Below are positions 22,467 through 34,460 of a stretch of 64,000 nt of DNA, one piece after another. The position numbers and the translations under genes were made by a program. The notes under the pieces are model-generated. The model saw only the letters and a list, made by a program, of their open reading frames with translations, was not told where the DNA came from and did no database searches. The stretch is from Euryodendron excelsum. Taxonomy: Eukaryota; Streptophyta; Magnoliopsida; Ericales; Pentaphylacaceae. Each line of letters begins with the position of its first letter. Position 1 is the first letter of the stretch. The stretch is taken from contig CM065388.1 in assembly GCA_033060915.1 (NCBI GenBank), positions 39,495,001 to 39,559,000 of the forward strand. Direction: 5' to 3'.

Positions 22467-22875
22467 CAATGCAAGCAATGAAGGAGTGATATTACCTCTC
22501 GGAGAATGACCATAGTCAGAAGACAAATAAAGCATGACCACTTGACCAGTTTGATTGTTACATTGGACTCCTCTCCATTTGCAGCAATCTCTCTTTTCTT
22601 CTTCAATCCCCCAAGAAGAGAGATATTCATAATCATCTATGAGGCCTTCTTTAAATTTCAGTAGTGCGTGTCCCTCCTCATCTATGCACCTCATCATGTT
22701 AGCATTTGTAGCTCTTGAATTGGCTGTAACGGTTGGATTTAGGCACAATGAAAGAACAAGAAGAAGCACATGGAAAAGTAGAAAATACCCTCCACCAACG
22801 GTATTGATCAACATCAAGCAATCTGTATTTACACTTCCGGTTTTTGTCTAATAGTTTAAGGCCATGCCATTGCCA

Positions 22876-22885
22876 CTATTTTATA
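22876..22885 (-). promoter_or_regulatory. TATA box of RLP copy A
   Basis: The minus strand reads TATAAAATAG, about 65 bp before the ATG at 22814. It corresponds to the copy B box at 39154-39162, where one A has been lost. Confidence 0.6.
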
Positions 22886-24806
22886 TCCCTTGCTTCACGC
22901 TAATCGGAAAATGAGAGACTTATCTTTGTGGAAAAACACTAAGTCTTCCAATAAAAACACTAAGTCTTCCAATAAAAACTTTTTATTTGGAACGTGAATT
23001 TTTTGTGAAAAAAACAAAGAACAATAAAAAGTGAACAAAAATGCTTTTTATTTTTGTTCTTTTTTTCTTTATATTTTTTTTTTCTACTCAAAATTTAGGT
23101 TCCAAATAGAGCCTCAAGAAGATCCAACAGAACCAGCTCACGTAACTTGACCGTGACCTAGCTGTGTAACCAAGGAGATGATAAGAAGATTCTAACAAAG
23201 CTTCTCCTAGTGCAAAATATGTGTGTCTATTGCTTAGATATATGAAACATCAACGAGACTTGGTATAAGTTTAAATAAAATAACTTGACGCCTAACTTTT
23301 AATTTGTTTTAGAATAGAGTTTTTTAAAATAGGTACGAGTACTTTGTCTTCACAAATTTTTTTTTAATATTTAAAATGTCAAAAATGAATCATTAATTTC
23401 TTACTATTTTATTATGATAAAATATTGATATAGTTGTCATGTAGTTGTTAGGGGGACATGGACAGTTTTTTTATAATTATTATGTCAGCATGTTTATATG
23501 ATGATGTAACTTTTTTATTTTTAAGCAAAACACGTCGAGAATTAAATATAAGAACAACAAAATGCATTACACCTATTGCACAAAGCCAAGCTAGAAGTTC
23601 TCATTACACAAAGGTGGTCCTGTCCATAATGATGTACAAGCAGATATTTGCGTTGACGAGTCAATGGGTGAAAACTTGTGAAAAACCATTAACCCTTTTA
23701 AAACATAATCACTTTCATATATCGTAAACACAGCAAGAAAAAGCTTAATTTTAATTTCAAACATCATAAATATAGCAAGAAGAAGCTTATATAAAACCCA
23801 AGTCCCAAGAAAATAGCAACATAAATCATGCGTAAAGGAAGATTTTATTTTCTCCAAACTTTCTGGAAAACAAAAAATTTAAATAAAAATCAAAAGAAAT
23901 ATAATCAATCAATTATCTTGTTCAGGAAACGCATCACTTATTTTTATTGAGCAATTGCGAAATTTTGATTCTTTTCAAAAGTCGAAAGGACGAATCAAGC
24001 TTATATTATTCAAAAGACCTTCCACCAATATTGATCAATATCAAGCAATCAGGATTTACTCTTCTTGAGATTTTTTTTAAAGATAATTTTCATGCAGTAG
24101 TCACTGTTTATATCTTCAGCTTCACTGCAAATTTAAAAATGACTTTGGCTAGTGGAAAAACAAGTTTCACGCTAAAGACTTTTCTGGTGAAGGACTCAGT
24201 CTTGTGCTGGCCCAGCAGATGGGAAGCAGTAATGAAATTTAATGAAATAACTCTTCTTTTGAGCTTCCGAAAGGTAGAGGGTCTCTCGAGTGAAATTAGA
24301 ATTGAAACACTTAGTTTGCTACCAATGCTTGGTCAAATTGAGCTGTCCAAGTCATTAAAAAAAAAAAAAGAAGAAGAAGAAGAAGAAAAAGGAAAAGAAA
24401 ATGATGAAATTTGGCATTTTCGTAAAGTAAATATACCTCCAATAGTAATTTACCTTTTCTTAAAGTAATTAATGAAGCTTTGTTACTGGCATCACCAAGA
24501 TATACTTATTAGAGGAAACTTTTTTAGGCCTTCAAAATAAGGGTGCCCAAGCTACAATGTCATCAATACACTTCCACTAGCTCTTGAGTAACTGTAGGTC
24601 TACTCCAATTATTTTCTAGATCTCATTAAGACGAATAAAAAAGCACAAAGAAAATCACAAATCGACGTCCTGGTCAATGTCGTTAATGGCTATAATGCAG
24701 TCAGGTCCATTATGGCCGAGGTTCCGAGTGTTTATTCTACAACGAATGTTCAAATGAGCTTTTGAGCACTTGCTTTTCAATTCTTTGGTTTAATAGTGTA
24801 AGCAAC
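22886..24806. other. Upstream flank of RLP copy A, no gene
   Basis: The sequence is AT-rich. It matches 39163-40410 of copy B except for about 500 bp at 22930-23455 that copy B lacks. One reading frame (23857-23591, minus) has a counterpart in copy B but looks like chance kept by shared ancestry. A GAA-rich run is at 24370-24400. Confidence 0.6.
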
Positions 24807-25825
24807 TGTTAGTTCAGAAATCTGTAAAAGAAAAAAGAAGATGAATAATCGCATCCAAGGCACGATTAATATCGCTTTTCTTAAGACGACATTCGCTCCC
24901 ATCAATTCTCAAAATCTGGTGTGCACCGGGTTAATGGCGAGAAATCAGACCAGAAAAATCTGATATTCAAAATCTGATATCCGGTGTGCACCGAATATTC
25001 GCCTCCAAGATACAATGGAGTCCAGAAAAATCTGTAGTTCTGACTGCGTGTTGCATACACGAAATCAAACCCGAATACCCTCTGATTATCAAGTCTGCCA
25101 AGAATCTGAATGTCTATTTCTACAGAAACAGACTTCAGAGATGATGAATAATAAAACTAGAAAAGAATCAAGAACTGTATTGCCTTTCAATATATAGAGA
25201 AGTTGTAGGAAAAATTATATGTTTTTGTCTGCGAATTTGCCTTGTTTTATAGACATTTTGGTGTCTTTTTGGACCAGACATGACTGTTAGAATTCAAATA
25301 ATAACTGATTTCTAACAGTCACTTGCAGGTTTAAACACAGCCGTCGGATCGCCCCTTTCTTAATCTAACGGTGTAGATCGCATCTATTTATTATTTGATC
25401 AGATCATACATCACACCTCTATGATCAGATGTGGTTCTCACCATACGATCTTTTTTGCTTATGTATTAGTCATCCGATCGTTGATCATCATGATTGACAA
25501 AAATCAATGGTCTTGATCACACGCCAAGTGCCAAGTGCGCCACTAAAGCGCCACATTGCGCCACACGACTCGCACGCGAGACGTGCGCGTGGCGTACATG
25601 TGGCTTGACAAACATACTCACACTTGAGTGTTACACCCAATTATTGCTCTAAAGCAATACATAGAAAGTTGTTGACATTTATAAATGCCTTACAAAACTT
25701 CTCACTTTTCGATGTGGGATTCATTTAATAAAACAATAAAGACTTTCTTCAAAACTAGTCAAAACCAAAATAGAAAAATCCCAAAACTACTACATATATT
25801 ATATATTTTGAAAATAATTTCAACA
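24807..25825 (-). mobile_element. Probable solo LTR (1019 bp) upstream of RLP copy A
   Basis: The insert reads TGTTAGTTC ... TTTCAACA and is flanked by GCAAC (24802-24806) and GTAAC (25826-25830), one mismatch in five. A related module elsewhere (TATGCAACTTTGCTAATATG near 41167) shows how the site would look uninterrupted. On the minus strand it has CCCACATCG and then TATAAATG in promoter order, as in several plant LTRs. No coding part is present. Confidence 0.7.
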
Positions 25826-25889
25826 GTAACTTGCTAATATGCATTTTACTTGATCTATGTAACTACCATTTCACATCAACAAGATAATT

Positions 25890-27070
25890 TCCTACACCTT
25901 ATCTTTTCCAAAAATGAAAGAACAAAGAAGTCTCAAGTAGTCAAGATCTTCCTCAAAAGTTATCTGTGGTTGTGATGCAACTCTGTTTTTCCGTTGTTCA
26001 CGTTAAGGCCAAGTACACATTGCAAAATGTATTCTTAAATATACGGCGTAACAACTTTGCAAAAACTTTATAGGAAAGTTGTTCAGGTCAATTGAGTGTT
26101 TACCAAGATAAGATGATTGATAAACGACGCATGCAACTATCCCAATATGCTTGATCTTCATTAAGCATGAATGCTCCAATGAGCTTTCGAGCACAATTTT
26201 TCAATTACTCGGGTAAATGGTGATGGAACTTGGCTAATATGCTTTTTGGTTGCCCTAGGTAACGACCAATTCATATCAACAAGATAATTTCATAGACTTT
26301 ATCTTTCCCGAAAATGAAAGAACAAAGGAATCACAAGTCACGGTCAAGCTCAAAGTCATCTGTGGCTATGATGCAACTCTATTTTTCCATTGTTCGCGTT
26401 AAGGCCAAGTTCATATTCGTATGTACTAAATTACCTTTCTTGCTCTTCTAATTTTTCAAGGCCACGCCACGGCTACTACTTATATGCACAACTTCACTAT
26501 AAATTGAAAAATGAGAGACTTTTCTTTGTGGAAAAACACCGGGTTACAAGTTTTTCACGAAACACTTTTCTTTCTGGTGTAGATTTAGAAAAGATTCATT
26601 ACTACGCGGTCTCAATAACAAATGAGATTGTCTTGTGTTGCCCGTGCAAATGATAGATCTATTTATGCACTGATGGGATGCACTAATAAAAAAAATTAAA
26701 ATAAAGGTGGCAATATATTCCCAAAAACCTGCCAAACGCTTTGCTCAATTGGAGCGGTTCAAGTCATAAAAATAAAAAAAAATAAAAAAGAAGAAGAGAG
26801 AGAATGAAAAAGAAAAGCAAGAAAATTAGAATTTTCTCTAGTAAATCGTAATCCCAGTAGTATTTAAATCTTCGTATCTTGTTAGTGATATTTAAGTCCT
26901 TGAAAATAAAAAAGGAATCCCAAGTCAAGGCATTGGTCAAAGTCATCTGTGGCTATGACGCATTTCAATTTTCCATTGTTCACAAGAAAGGCTTCAGTTA
27001 ACTTTGTGGAAACTTTATTTGTATAGAAAAGATCTTCGATCGAGTGTTCACCACGACGCGAGCATCCACT
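25890..27070. repeat. Array of diverged RLP-upstream modules
   Basis: The phrase GTCATCTGTGGCTATGATGCAACTC, or a close variant, recurs near 25965, 26355 and 26945, each preceded by AAAATGAAAGAACAAAG or similar in the first two. At 26460-26545 a piece similar to the RLP TATA and leader region (GCCACGCC ... AATGAGAGACTTTTCTTTGTGG) appears without an RLP gene. Similar modules lie at 40430-41290. No gene is seen. Confidence 0.6.
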
Positions 27071-28512
27071 CACAGACTACCATGCGTAGACAGTGGTCCA
27101 AGATGAACAGAATCTGTGATCAAAATTGATGCCTTCTTACAAAAACCAAAAACATAGAGGTGATCATGTATGTTATTCGGTGAAAAGTCTAATTCATTTG
27201 AGGCCCCCTCTAAAGAAAAAGAGATGCCTTTCCAGGTAGAAAATTAGAGGAAGGCTTTATTAGACTTTTTTGAAAATTGAGCTTACATTATTTAATTAAT
27301 TTTTTATTTTATTAAAATGGATTGGATCCAAGTTTAGAGTTAAAACAGATATGATAAGGTGCTATATTGTAGTGATCTGTTCAATTAGGTTTGTGTACAC
27401 CTAATAAGAATAATGTGATTGGACGGTTAAGTACGAGTCAATATTGAATTCATTGTAAGCTTTTTACAAAATGGCACAATATGACTAAGTTATATACAGA
27501 CATATATATATATACTAAGTAGTAGCCCGTGCATGGCACGGGAGGTGTATAATTTTCAACAAGTTGTTCAAATTTTACTTTTTACAATCTAGAATGTGTA
27601 GTTAAAATTATACTAACAAAAATTTTGATTGTATACCAAACATATGCACACGTAATGCAAACCACCACCCAAAAAACAAAGCAACTGTTCTCAATTAATA
27701 CACATTTTTGCATAGCCCTTAAACAAATATGTACACGAATAAAGACTTTCTAGCACGTGATGGATGAGAATTTATATATTGTACCTTCTTTTTAATACCA
27801 AAAATGTTTTTTTTTTTTTCAGGAAGGGAGAGAAAAAATAGGAAGAACAGTGAGAAATAAAGGAAATTGTTAGAGAAAAGGGATAAAACCATATTAAAAA
27901 ATCTATAGGAATGCTACGTGGCTCTTGAATTTGAAAATTGTGTATGAGTAAATGCTATGGTGGTAAGAGTAGTGGAAATCTTTTTTACCCGACTTAAGAT
28001 TAGGGTTTTAATTCTTGGCTACCGTTATTGTTTTTTTTTTTACTTCTCTATTTAGAAAAGGGAGGGAGGGACGGCCGGCAATTAAGTTTGCAATATACTG
28101 TTTCCCTTCTAAGTAAAAGGGACATAATTAGGCAGATAATGAAAGTATGCAAATGCTAGTGCACGTGCAGTGTGTATGTGTGTAATTTTTGAAAAATGGA
28201 TAAAATGGTTCAACAACTCTCATCCATCATGTCCATTCCATCATATCATTCATGACAATTTATGTAGACAATAAAAATAAATGTGAATATGGTCCATTTA
28301 CAAAAAAGAATGCAAAGAAGTCAGTACCATAATGACAAATTTAATTCAATATAGAATGATTGAATATAAATGGAATGCAAACGATGACATTTTTTTAAAA
28401 CAAAAAAAGTTTGATTTAGAAAAATTTGAAGTGGATGGGATTGGACAAGTTAATCGAAGATTTTAGGTGAGTGAAGGGCAAAAGGACGTGGTATTGGCCT
28501 AACCCTCTAAGC
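27071..28512. other. AT-rich intergenic stretch
   Basis: No gene of any kind is recognised. It holds poly-T and poly-A runs, an (AT)n tract at 27502-27515 and the hairpin listed separately. The last 60 bases, next to the primer site at 28514, may be a remnant of the Ogre-like element's internal region. Confidence 0.5.
27526..27542 (-). other. Hairpin resembling a Helitron 3' terminus
   Basis: CCCGTGC-ATG-GCACGGG forms a perfect 7-bp stem with a 3-base loop. On the minus strand it is followed by CTACTACTTAG. Plant Helitrons commonly end with a GC-rich stem of this kind shortly before CTAG. The expected CTAG is not exact and the other end was not found. Confidence 0.35.
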
Positions 28513-28513
28513 A

Positions 28514-28531
28514 TCCCCAACGGAGTCACCA
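28514..28531 (-). other. tRNA-Arg-type primer site of the Ogre-like element
   Basis: The minus strand reads TGGTGACTCCGTTGGGGA, close to the arginine-tRNA primer site that I recall for Ogre elements. It lies two bases from the LTR edge at 28534 and shows that the LTR belongs to a minus-strand element. Confidence 0.65.
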
Positions 28532-29209
28532 GCTATCGCGATTTGATTTTTCACACTCGAGAATGGTGGGAAACGCATGGTACTCTCTCGTTAGAACTCA
28601 TCCTCTCAGAAAGATGAGTGCGATTAGGATTTAATTAAAAATTGATTTGAATAAGGGCTTTAGAAAAAAGGTTTGGAATTGTCATCTAACTTTGTTAATG
28701 TGAGTTAGGTCATCTAAAACTAAGTAAAATACAAAGACTAAACTTAGAATTTTTGAAAAGATTTTGCAAATTTTCTCAAGCGAGGTTTTTTTTTGGAAAA
28801 CAGGTTGATTAACAACCTTTGAAGAATTTTTAAGCCCTTTTAGAAAATGACTCCCATTTAGTTTTTTGAAAACAGTGATTGTAGGTTTAGGAGTTGGTCA
28901 CGTATAGCGAAGATATACTAGGCCATCACCCTATCCCGCCTTTTCAATACCTATATGTCTTATTACTCTAGGTTCACTAATTTAGAATTTTCGATTAACA
29001 AATGTTTAATTATATCCACTTTAAGAATAATGTAATGCATGATATGTAAGTGCACGAAGAGAATTTAAATTTAGAGAGATATTTTGAAAAAATCAAGGAA
29101 TTGGAATTTTGAAAAAGATTGTGATAGCACCCATGAGGGTTGCCTATGTATCCCTTTGTTGGAAATTAAGTCAGTTGTAATTCGGACTCGAGGTCCGATT
29201 GAAAATAAA

Positions 29210-30400
29210 TACTTCAGGATTTTTGAAAAGTTGAACTTAAAAAGATTTTGATTTGAACTCTAATTAGAGGATTTAAAATTGAACTTTGATTTGAAATTGG
29301 ACTTAGGTTAACTCTACAATAAAACTTGAACATGAAATTGAACCTCGAAATAGAACTTAGACTTGTTTTGGGAAAATTGGAATTGAACTTTGAAATCACC
29401 TTAACTTTAGTTGGGGTTTGAAAACTATTTTGATTGAGATTTAGAAAAGAGTTAAAGTTTCCTAACCTAGGGTTAAGGTTGAATTAAGTATCATAGGGCT
29501 TGGGTAACCTAGGGTTGAAGGATGCAATTGAATTGTAAAGGTTTGATTTGAACTTGAAAAGTTTGATTTTAAAAAGTTTTGAATTAGAAAAAGATTTGAT
29601 TTGATTTTGAAATATTTGATTTTGAAAAACTTGTAAAGTTAGAATTTGGAAAGTTTGAACTTATGAAATATTTGAATTAGAAAGGTTCCAAATTAGGAAA
29701 AATTTATTTTAGGAAAGTTTTCATTTAAGAAAGACTTGATTTTGGAAAGATTTGATTTATGAAATTTCGGAATTAAGAAAGGTTTGAGTCAAGAAAAAGT
29801 AAATTTGAAAATTTGAGTTTGAAAAAGTGTGACCTAGGTTTGATACAACTTCAAATTTAAGCATTTCTAGGACTTAGAGTTTATGCAATACATTTGAAAA
29901 GAAAAGTTTTGTTTTTGAAAAGCTTGCAAAGGGAAGGTTTTGAAATTAGGAAATATTGACATTAGAAAAAAATTAGAATTAGGAATGATTTGATTTCTAT
30001 TTTCTAAAGTAGAAGATGTGATTTTATTTCTAAAAATATGATATTTGATTTGGTTTCCTATTTGGAGAAACTTTCATTTGACATGAAATTGGAAAGTTTT
30101 AGTTTTGAAAATCTATCATTTTATGTGATTTTGGAATTCAAAAATCTAAACTTGAATTTGGAAATTTATGATTTCATGTAGAAAATAGTTTTCAAAATTT
30201 ATGATTTGATGCAAATAGAAAAATATGATTTTATATAAAGAAACAAGTGTTTCCTAATCATTGATTCTAGGGTTTTGACTTGGACTTCAAGACAAAATTT
30301 TTGAAAAATAATTCTTTGAAAAGAGGTTTTTAGAAAGAGAATTTGCAAAACTATTTTAAAAAGGTTTCGATATAGATTTTTGAAAGCTTCTTGAATATCT
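29210..30400. repeat. TTTGATTTTGAAAAG-rich low-complexity stretch in the Ogre-like LTR
   Basis: Short variants of TTTGATTTTGAAAAG and TTTGGAAAG repeat with no fixed period over more than 1 kb. It lies in the transcribed side of the LTR. No gene is seen. Confidence 0.7.
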
Positions 30401-31320
30401 CACTTTCCTAAAACGATTCTAATCATAAGAAGATTAGAACCATTCTACGATTCTGATTTTGAAAACAGCTAGGGTTTGAAACCCCAATATGGACCTTAGA
30501 AGGTCTCTTTAAATGTTACACTTTTCTAAAGTAACTATAACCATGGAATGGCCTGAATCACTTTACAGTTGTGATTTCGTGAAAAACAATTTAGGGCTTG
30601 AACCCAAATTTAGACCTTGATGGTCACCTTGAATATAACACTTTTCTAAACAACTCTCACCATGGAATAATTAGAATCATCTCAGAGTTGTGGTTTTGAA
30701 AACAAGTTCGAAAATAACTTTTTTTTTATGCAAGTTTTGAAGAATGCTTTTTAACATGATATTGAATGCAATGTATGAATACAATAACCATAATGTAATT
30801 GGGACGTGAATATACAAGGCTAGATTTCACTATATAATCAAGGAGGCCAAACCCACATCGTCTTATGTTAAACTTAAAGAAAGTCCCCGATACGGTAACC
30901 TCCTTCAAGGCCTTCCTAGGCATGAATCAAGAGACCCCTTATTTCAAGTATGCAAGAAGAGAGGATAAAAAATAGGTGTCAAAATAGAAACAAAACCTAA
31001 GTAGGCTAGGAGAGAGAAGAGAAAGTAGGGATTGCATAATTTAACTAGAAACCCTACCTTGTCTTCTCTTTACTTTGATGCTCTGATAGTGGACTTCACT
31101 TGGACTTGAGAGACTTTCAAGAGCTTTGAAGGGGCTGGAAATGGTAATGAAGCTTGGAGGCTAGGCATAAAAGTGTATAGACTAGGGTTTGAGTGTAGTA
31201 GGCTAGAGCTTGAGAGAGCCTTGAGAGAATTAGGGTTTTGAGGGAATTCGAAGTCTGTTTTCAGAGAGGCAAAGTTTCTGGAGCCATTTTTTAGATCTGG
31301 GATACGCAGGGGAAGGCATG

Positions 31321-31328
31321 TATTTATA
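31321..31328 (-). promoter_or_regulatory. TATA box of Ogre-like LTR 1
   Basis: The minus strand reads CCTATAAATACATGCC. The same arrangement (CCTATAAATACTAG) is found at 63023-63030 in the second LTR, supporting real promoter use. Confidence 0.65.
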
Positions 31329-32854
31329 GGCAGCCATAATTGGGCTTGGCGTTTGTTGATGTGGCGCCATGTTTTTTTTTTGGCTTGGTGCCACTAGGAG
31401 TGGATCCAGCCTCTTAGGAAAGTTTTTAAGGTGGAGCAAAACAGATCTTTGACTCTTGGGATATAAGACAGAAGATTTGAGTGCATGTCCTAATGACTAC
31501 CATGAAATTTTTGGCCTGACTTCATTATGAGTGACTCGAAAAAGTCTGGGAATGATGAGAAGGTTTCGAGTAGCGAGACTCGGTTGGAAATAGATGGGAA
31601 TCCCTAAAAGAGTGTCTCAGAGGAAACCGAATTGATAACCAGAGTCGGTGTGGTTGAAAAGTGTGACTAACCCTCCAAGAACAAAACAGTCATTTGATCC
31701 GGAGTTGACCGTGAGAGGACACAAAGATTGGAAACACTATTAAGAGTGCCCCAAGGGATTTTTGGTTTGATACCCAGAGTTAGTGTGGTTGGAAAAGGCA
31801 ACCGGCTCACAAGGGACAAAATGGTCATTTTAAACTAAGTTTGCCAAAATAGACTCAGAATGATCTAGAAAGGTACTGAAAAGTTAGGAATACTATTAGA
31901 AGCATCCTTGGAAAGTGACCGATTTGATACCCAAAGCCGGTGTGGTTCCCGAATGTGATTAAATGCTTGGGAGCAAAATGGTCATTTTTACCAAATGTTC
32001 TCAGAATTGATTTGGAATTAACTAGAAGGCACTAGAACATGTCGGATTTTCTTTAAGAAAAACCTGAAAGGGTAGACTTACCACTTTGAGGTCATAAGTA
32101 CTTTCTCAATAAGCATGCCGGTGGGGTCCAATGGGTAATTTGTTCATTTTTTTTATCAGAGTGGGTTAGCAGGCACTGGTGTTGACCAAGGTTTTGAGTG
32201 TATTTGTCCCTCTAACGGTGTGTGATGAGTTGGTTTTCAAAGGTATCCCGTCATTTGGTAAAAGTGTCACGACCAAGAGGCGTGTTCGGTCCCATGACAT
32301 AAGGGGTTTGTTGGCATTCCTGATGTCGACATGTTTACGAGTGTTTCCGCTACTCTTACAGTTGCGATATTTATGAGTGTTTTCATCCCTTTGACGGTGT
32401 GCGTTCTTTTCGGAGACTACATAATCTCGAAAAGCTGCTGGATAGTCTTACCTTCTCGGGGCCTTAGGTACTTTCTCGATCGACATGCCGAATAGTGGGC
32501 ATTCTATGTTAGCAGGCTAGCAGGCGCTAGAAGTGAACCACTCTACCATCTAGGGGACTTAGGTTCCGTCCTGATTGACGAGTGTGAAAGGACTTATCGT
32601 TTGGAGGGGTTTTGTATTTTTTTGATAAATGTACCCTGCTGGATGAACTTACCGTCCGAGGAATTAACTTTTTTGAAAGACGTGCTAAATTGAGTTTGAC
32701 TGGTCTGGACTGGAATTGGAATTGAGGTTGAAATATGGACTTACCCTCTTTAAAAAGACATGCCAACTAAAATTGGAATGAGCAATGCCCTAAGGAAATT
32801 TTGGTCATTTTGCTTTTAGTTGGCCTAATGGGCTCGCAAAACGGTTAATTAAGG

Positions 32855-33044
32855 AGGTGTTTGGACCCAACTTATTTAGTAGCTTATGGCTTATGCTTAT
32901 GACTTTTTTGAATTGTGTTTGATAAAGTGGCTTAAAAAAGCTACTTATGTCTAATCACGTTTTTCTAGAAAAACTATTTGTAAAGGCGGCTTTTTGAAAC
33001 TAACTTATAACTTATGGCTTATAAGTAGCTCAACCAAACACTCT
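32855..33044. mobile_element. MITE of about 190 bp
   Basis: It begins GAGGTGTTTGGACCCAACTT and ends with an inverted partner (GTAGCTCAACCAAACACTCTC). Both sides carry CTTATGGCTTAT in opposite sense. Flanks share TAATT only, so the target duplication is unclear; a hAT-type MITE is my best guess. No coding sequence. Confidence 0.55.
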
Positions 33045-34460
33045 CTAATTGGATTAAGTCTAAAAAGCCGATTTAAACTGAAATATATCTGTACCGGTTT
33101 AAATGTGAGACCGGTGAGACCGGAGATTACCGAACATGCAAAAATAAGAGTATTGGTCAAGCAACACATCCTGCTCCACCACGGCCCCTGCCTAAGTTCC
33201 TTGATATTGGCGATCATCCTAATGTCGACATAGGAGAAGGTGCGTTAATGATGAGGAGACTCATGTTGATGATGACTCTACTGATCTATCTACTCGCATT
33301 CTTAACGAGTTTTGTCTTGAGCAGAGACATACTCATAGTAAAATATCCCAAGCATTATCTCATACAACTCGCCTGCCTAATATGTGAGACCGTTGTGATG
33401 ATGTCACTATGATGGGAGGACATATTATGGCTATTCCCCAGTTGTCATAGAGGCAGTTTCCTCCACCACCACCATCTTAAATTTTTACGTGTATGTCCTT
33501 AGGGCTTAGACTAATTGATATTATCTCTTTTGTCTTGCACTCAGCCTGAATCACATAGTTCTTTTATATATACTTCACTTCATTATCCCTTTGCCATATC
33601 TTGTTATTTTGTTCACATTGGATAAACGAAAGTATAGTTATAGATAGCTCTACCTTTGTCATATCTCTTCCTTTTGATGCTTGTTTTGTCAATTTGTAGC
33701 CAAAAAAGGGAGTAGAATAAATTTTAATTGCTTATTCCACATGCATTTCACGATATTTGCTGAGTTGTGGTTGTGCAGTTAGATAGGAGTGCAGATATCT
33801 ATCTCACTTGACATCGTCTTGTTCATTTCTACAATATGTCTTTTTGAATTTTTTGTGTAAAATAATTGTTTATTTGTGTTTTGTCACAAAATTGTTTATT
33901 TCTGAAGCATATTGTTAGATTTTTTAAAATAATTGTAAAATAATTGTTTATTCTCTTTTCTATTTTGGCGCATTATGAACAAAAATACTTTGTATATAAT
34001 TCTCATAGGTGAATAGATGTGTTAGACTGTAGGAATGAATCAAGGTATGATCAAGAGAAGACAAAAAAATAAAAGATAGAAACTTTAGGGCATTCAAATG
34101 GCATTGGTATTCGAATGGCCATCTAAGGCATTTGCATGGTAAGGGCGTTTGCACGCATGATGACCAAAGTGTCTAAATGCACATAACAGAGTCTCCAAAA
34201 TTCGAGCTACTACTCCATATTTACATAGAAAGCATTTCCTAACGAGATGTATAATTTGTCTAAGACTAAAACTACAACCTTTATATAAAAGCTCTGAAGA
34301 CTTCACAATTTACTACATACGTCAGAGATTTCAAATCAAGCTATTCAGAGATATTTATCAAGCTTATGAGTTATTGGAATGTTGCTTCCTTCTATTCAAC
34401 AACAACATTACACATAAATGCTTTGGTAGATTTTAGAGGTTGAAGCCAATGGAACAAAAG
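33045..34460. other. Unassigned sequence before RLP block B
   Basis: No gene or known repeat is recognised. 33120-33480 is less AT-rich than its surroundings and may be a decayed coding fragment, but no motif supports this. Part of 34000-34460 may belong to the RLP block, since the match to copy A is cut there only by the gypsy insertion. Confidence 0.5.

Larger units (their letters stand above)
15397..22814 (-). pseudogene. EIX2-like receptor-like protein, copy A (disrupted)
   Basis: The start is the ATG at 22814, matching the copy B start region. The first ~116 codons (signal peptide, then the N-terminal cap with RDCCKWRGVQC) run to 22467. There the 4384-bp retrotransposon interrupts the gene just after LLAL. 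The rest resumes at 18082 with QHLNYLDL and continues to the C-terminal membrane segment and stop at 15397. Besides the insertion there is a nonsense codon (TAA at 16838-16836, where copy B has TTC) and a one-base deletion near 16517 that shifts the frame. Elsewhere the reading is still open and close to copy B, so loss of function looks fairly recent. Before that it was presumably a cell-surface immune-type receptor without kinase. Confidence 0.94.
13201..26416 (-). repeat. Duplicated RLP block, copy A
   Basis: The sequence matches 34461-40942 in the same orientation once insertions are removed: downstream flank (13201-15396), RLP coding part, and upstream flank. Copy A has gained two apparent solo LTRs, one full retrotransposon and a 75-bp tandem duplication. 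The left limit is hidden because the minus-strand gypsy element begins there; similarity ends on the right near 26416/40942. Confidence 0.88.
28534..32850 (-). repeat. Giant Ogre-like LTR, about 4.3 kb
   Basis: The inner edge reads TATCGCG (the second copy at 60157 has TGTCGCG) next to the primer site. A minus-strand TATA box at 31321-31328 divides a 3'-side part of about 2.8 kb from an upstream part of about 1.5 kb. Phrases shared with 60157-64000 include GTGAGTTAGGTCA(T/C)CTAAAACTAAGT and CAAAATGGTCA. The outer edge near 32850 is only approximate. The internal region of the element is absent on the left, so this is a 5' LTR left after a large deletion. Confidence 0.7.

Noticed and set aside
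23591..23857. 88-codon minus-strand frame kept in both RLP blocks (also 39338-39616)
   Set aside because: The likeness is explained by the recent duplication; no motif, no good context, and the C-terminal end differs between copies.
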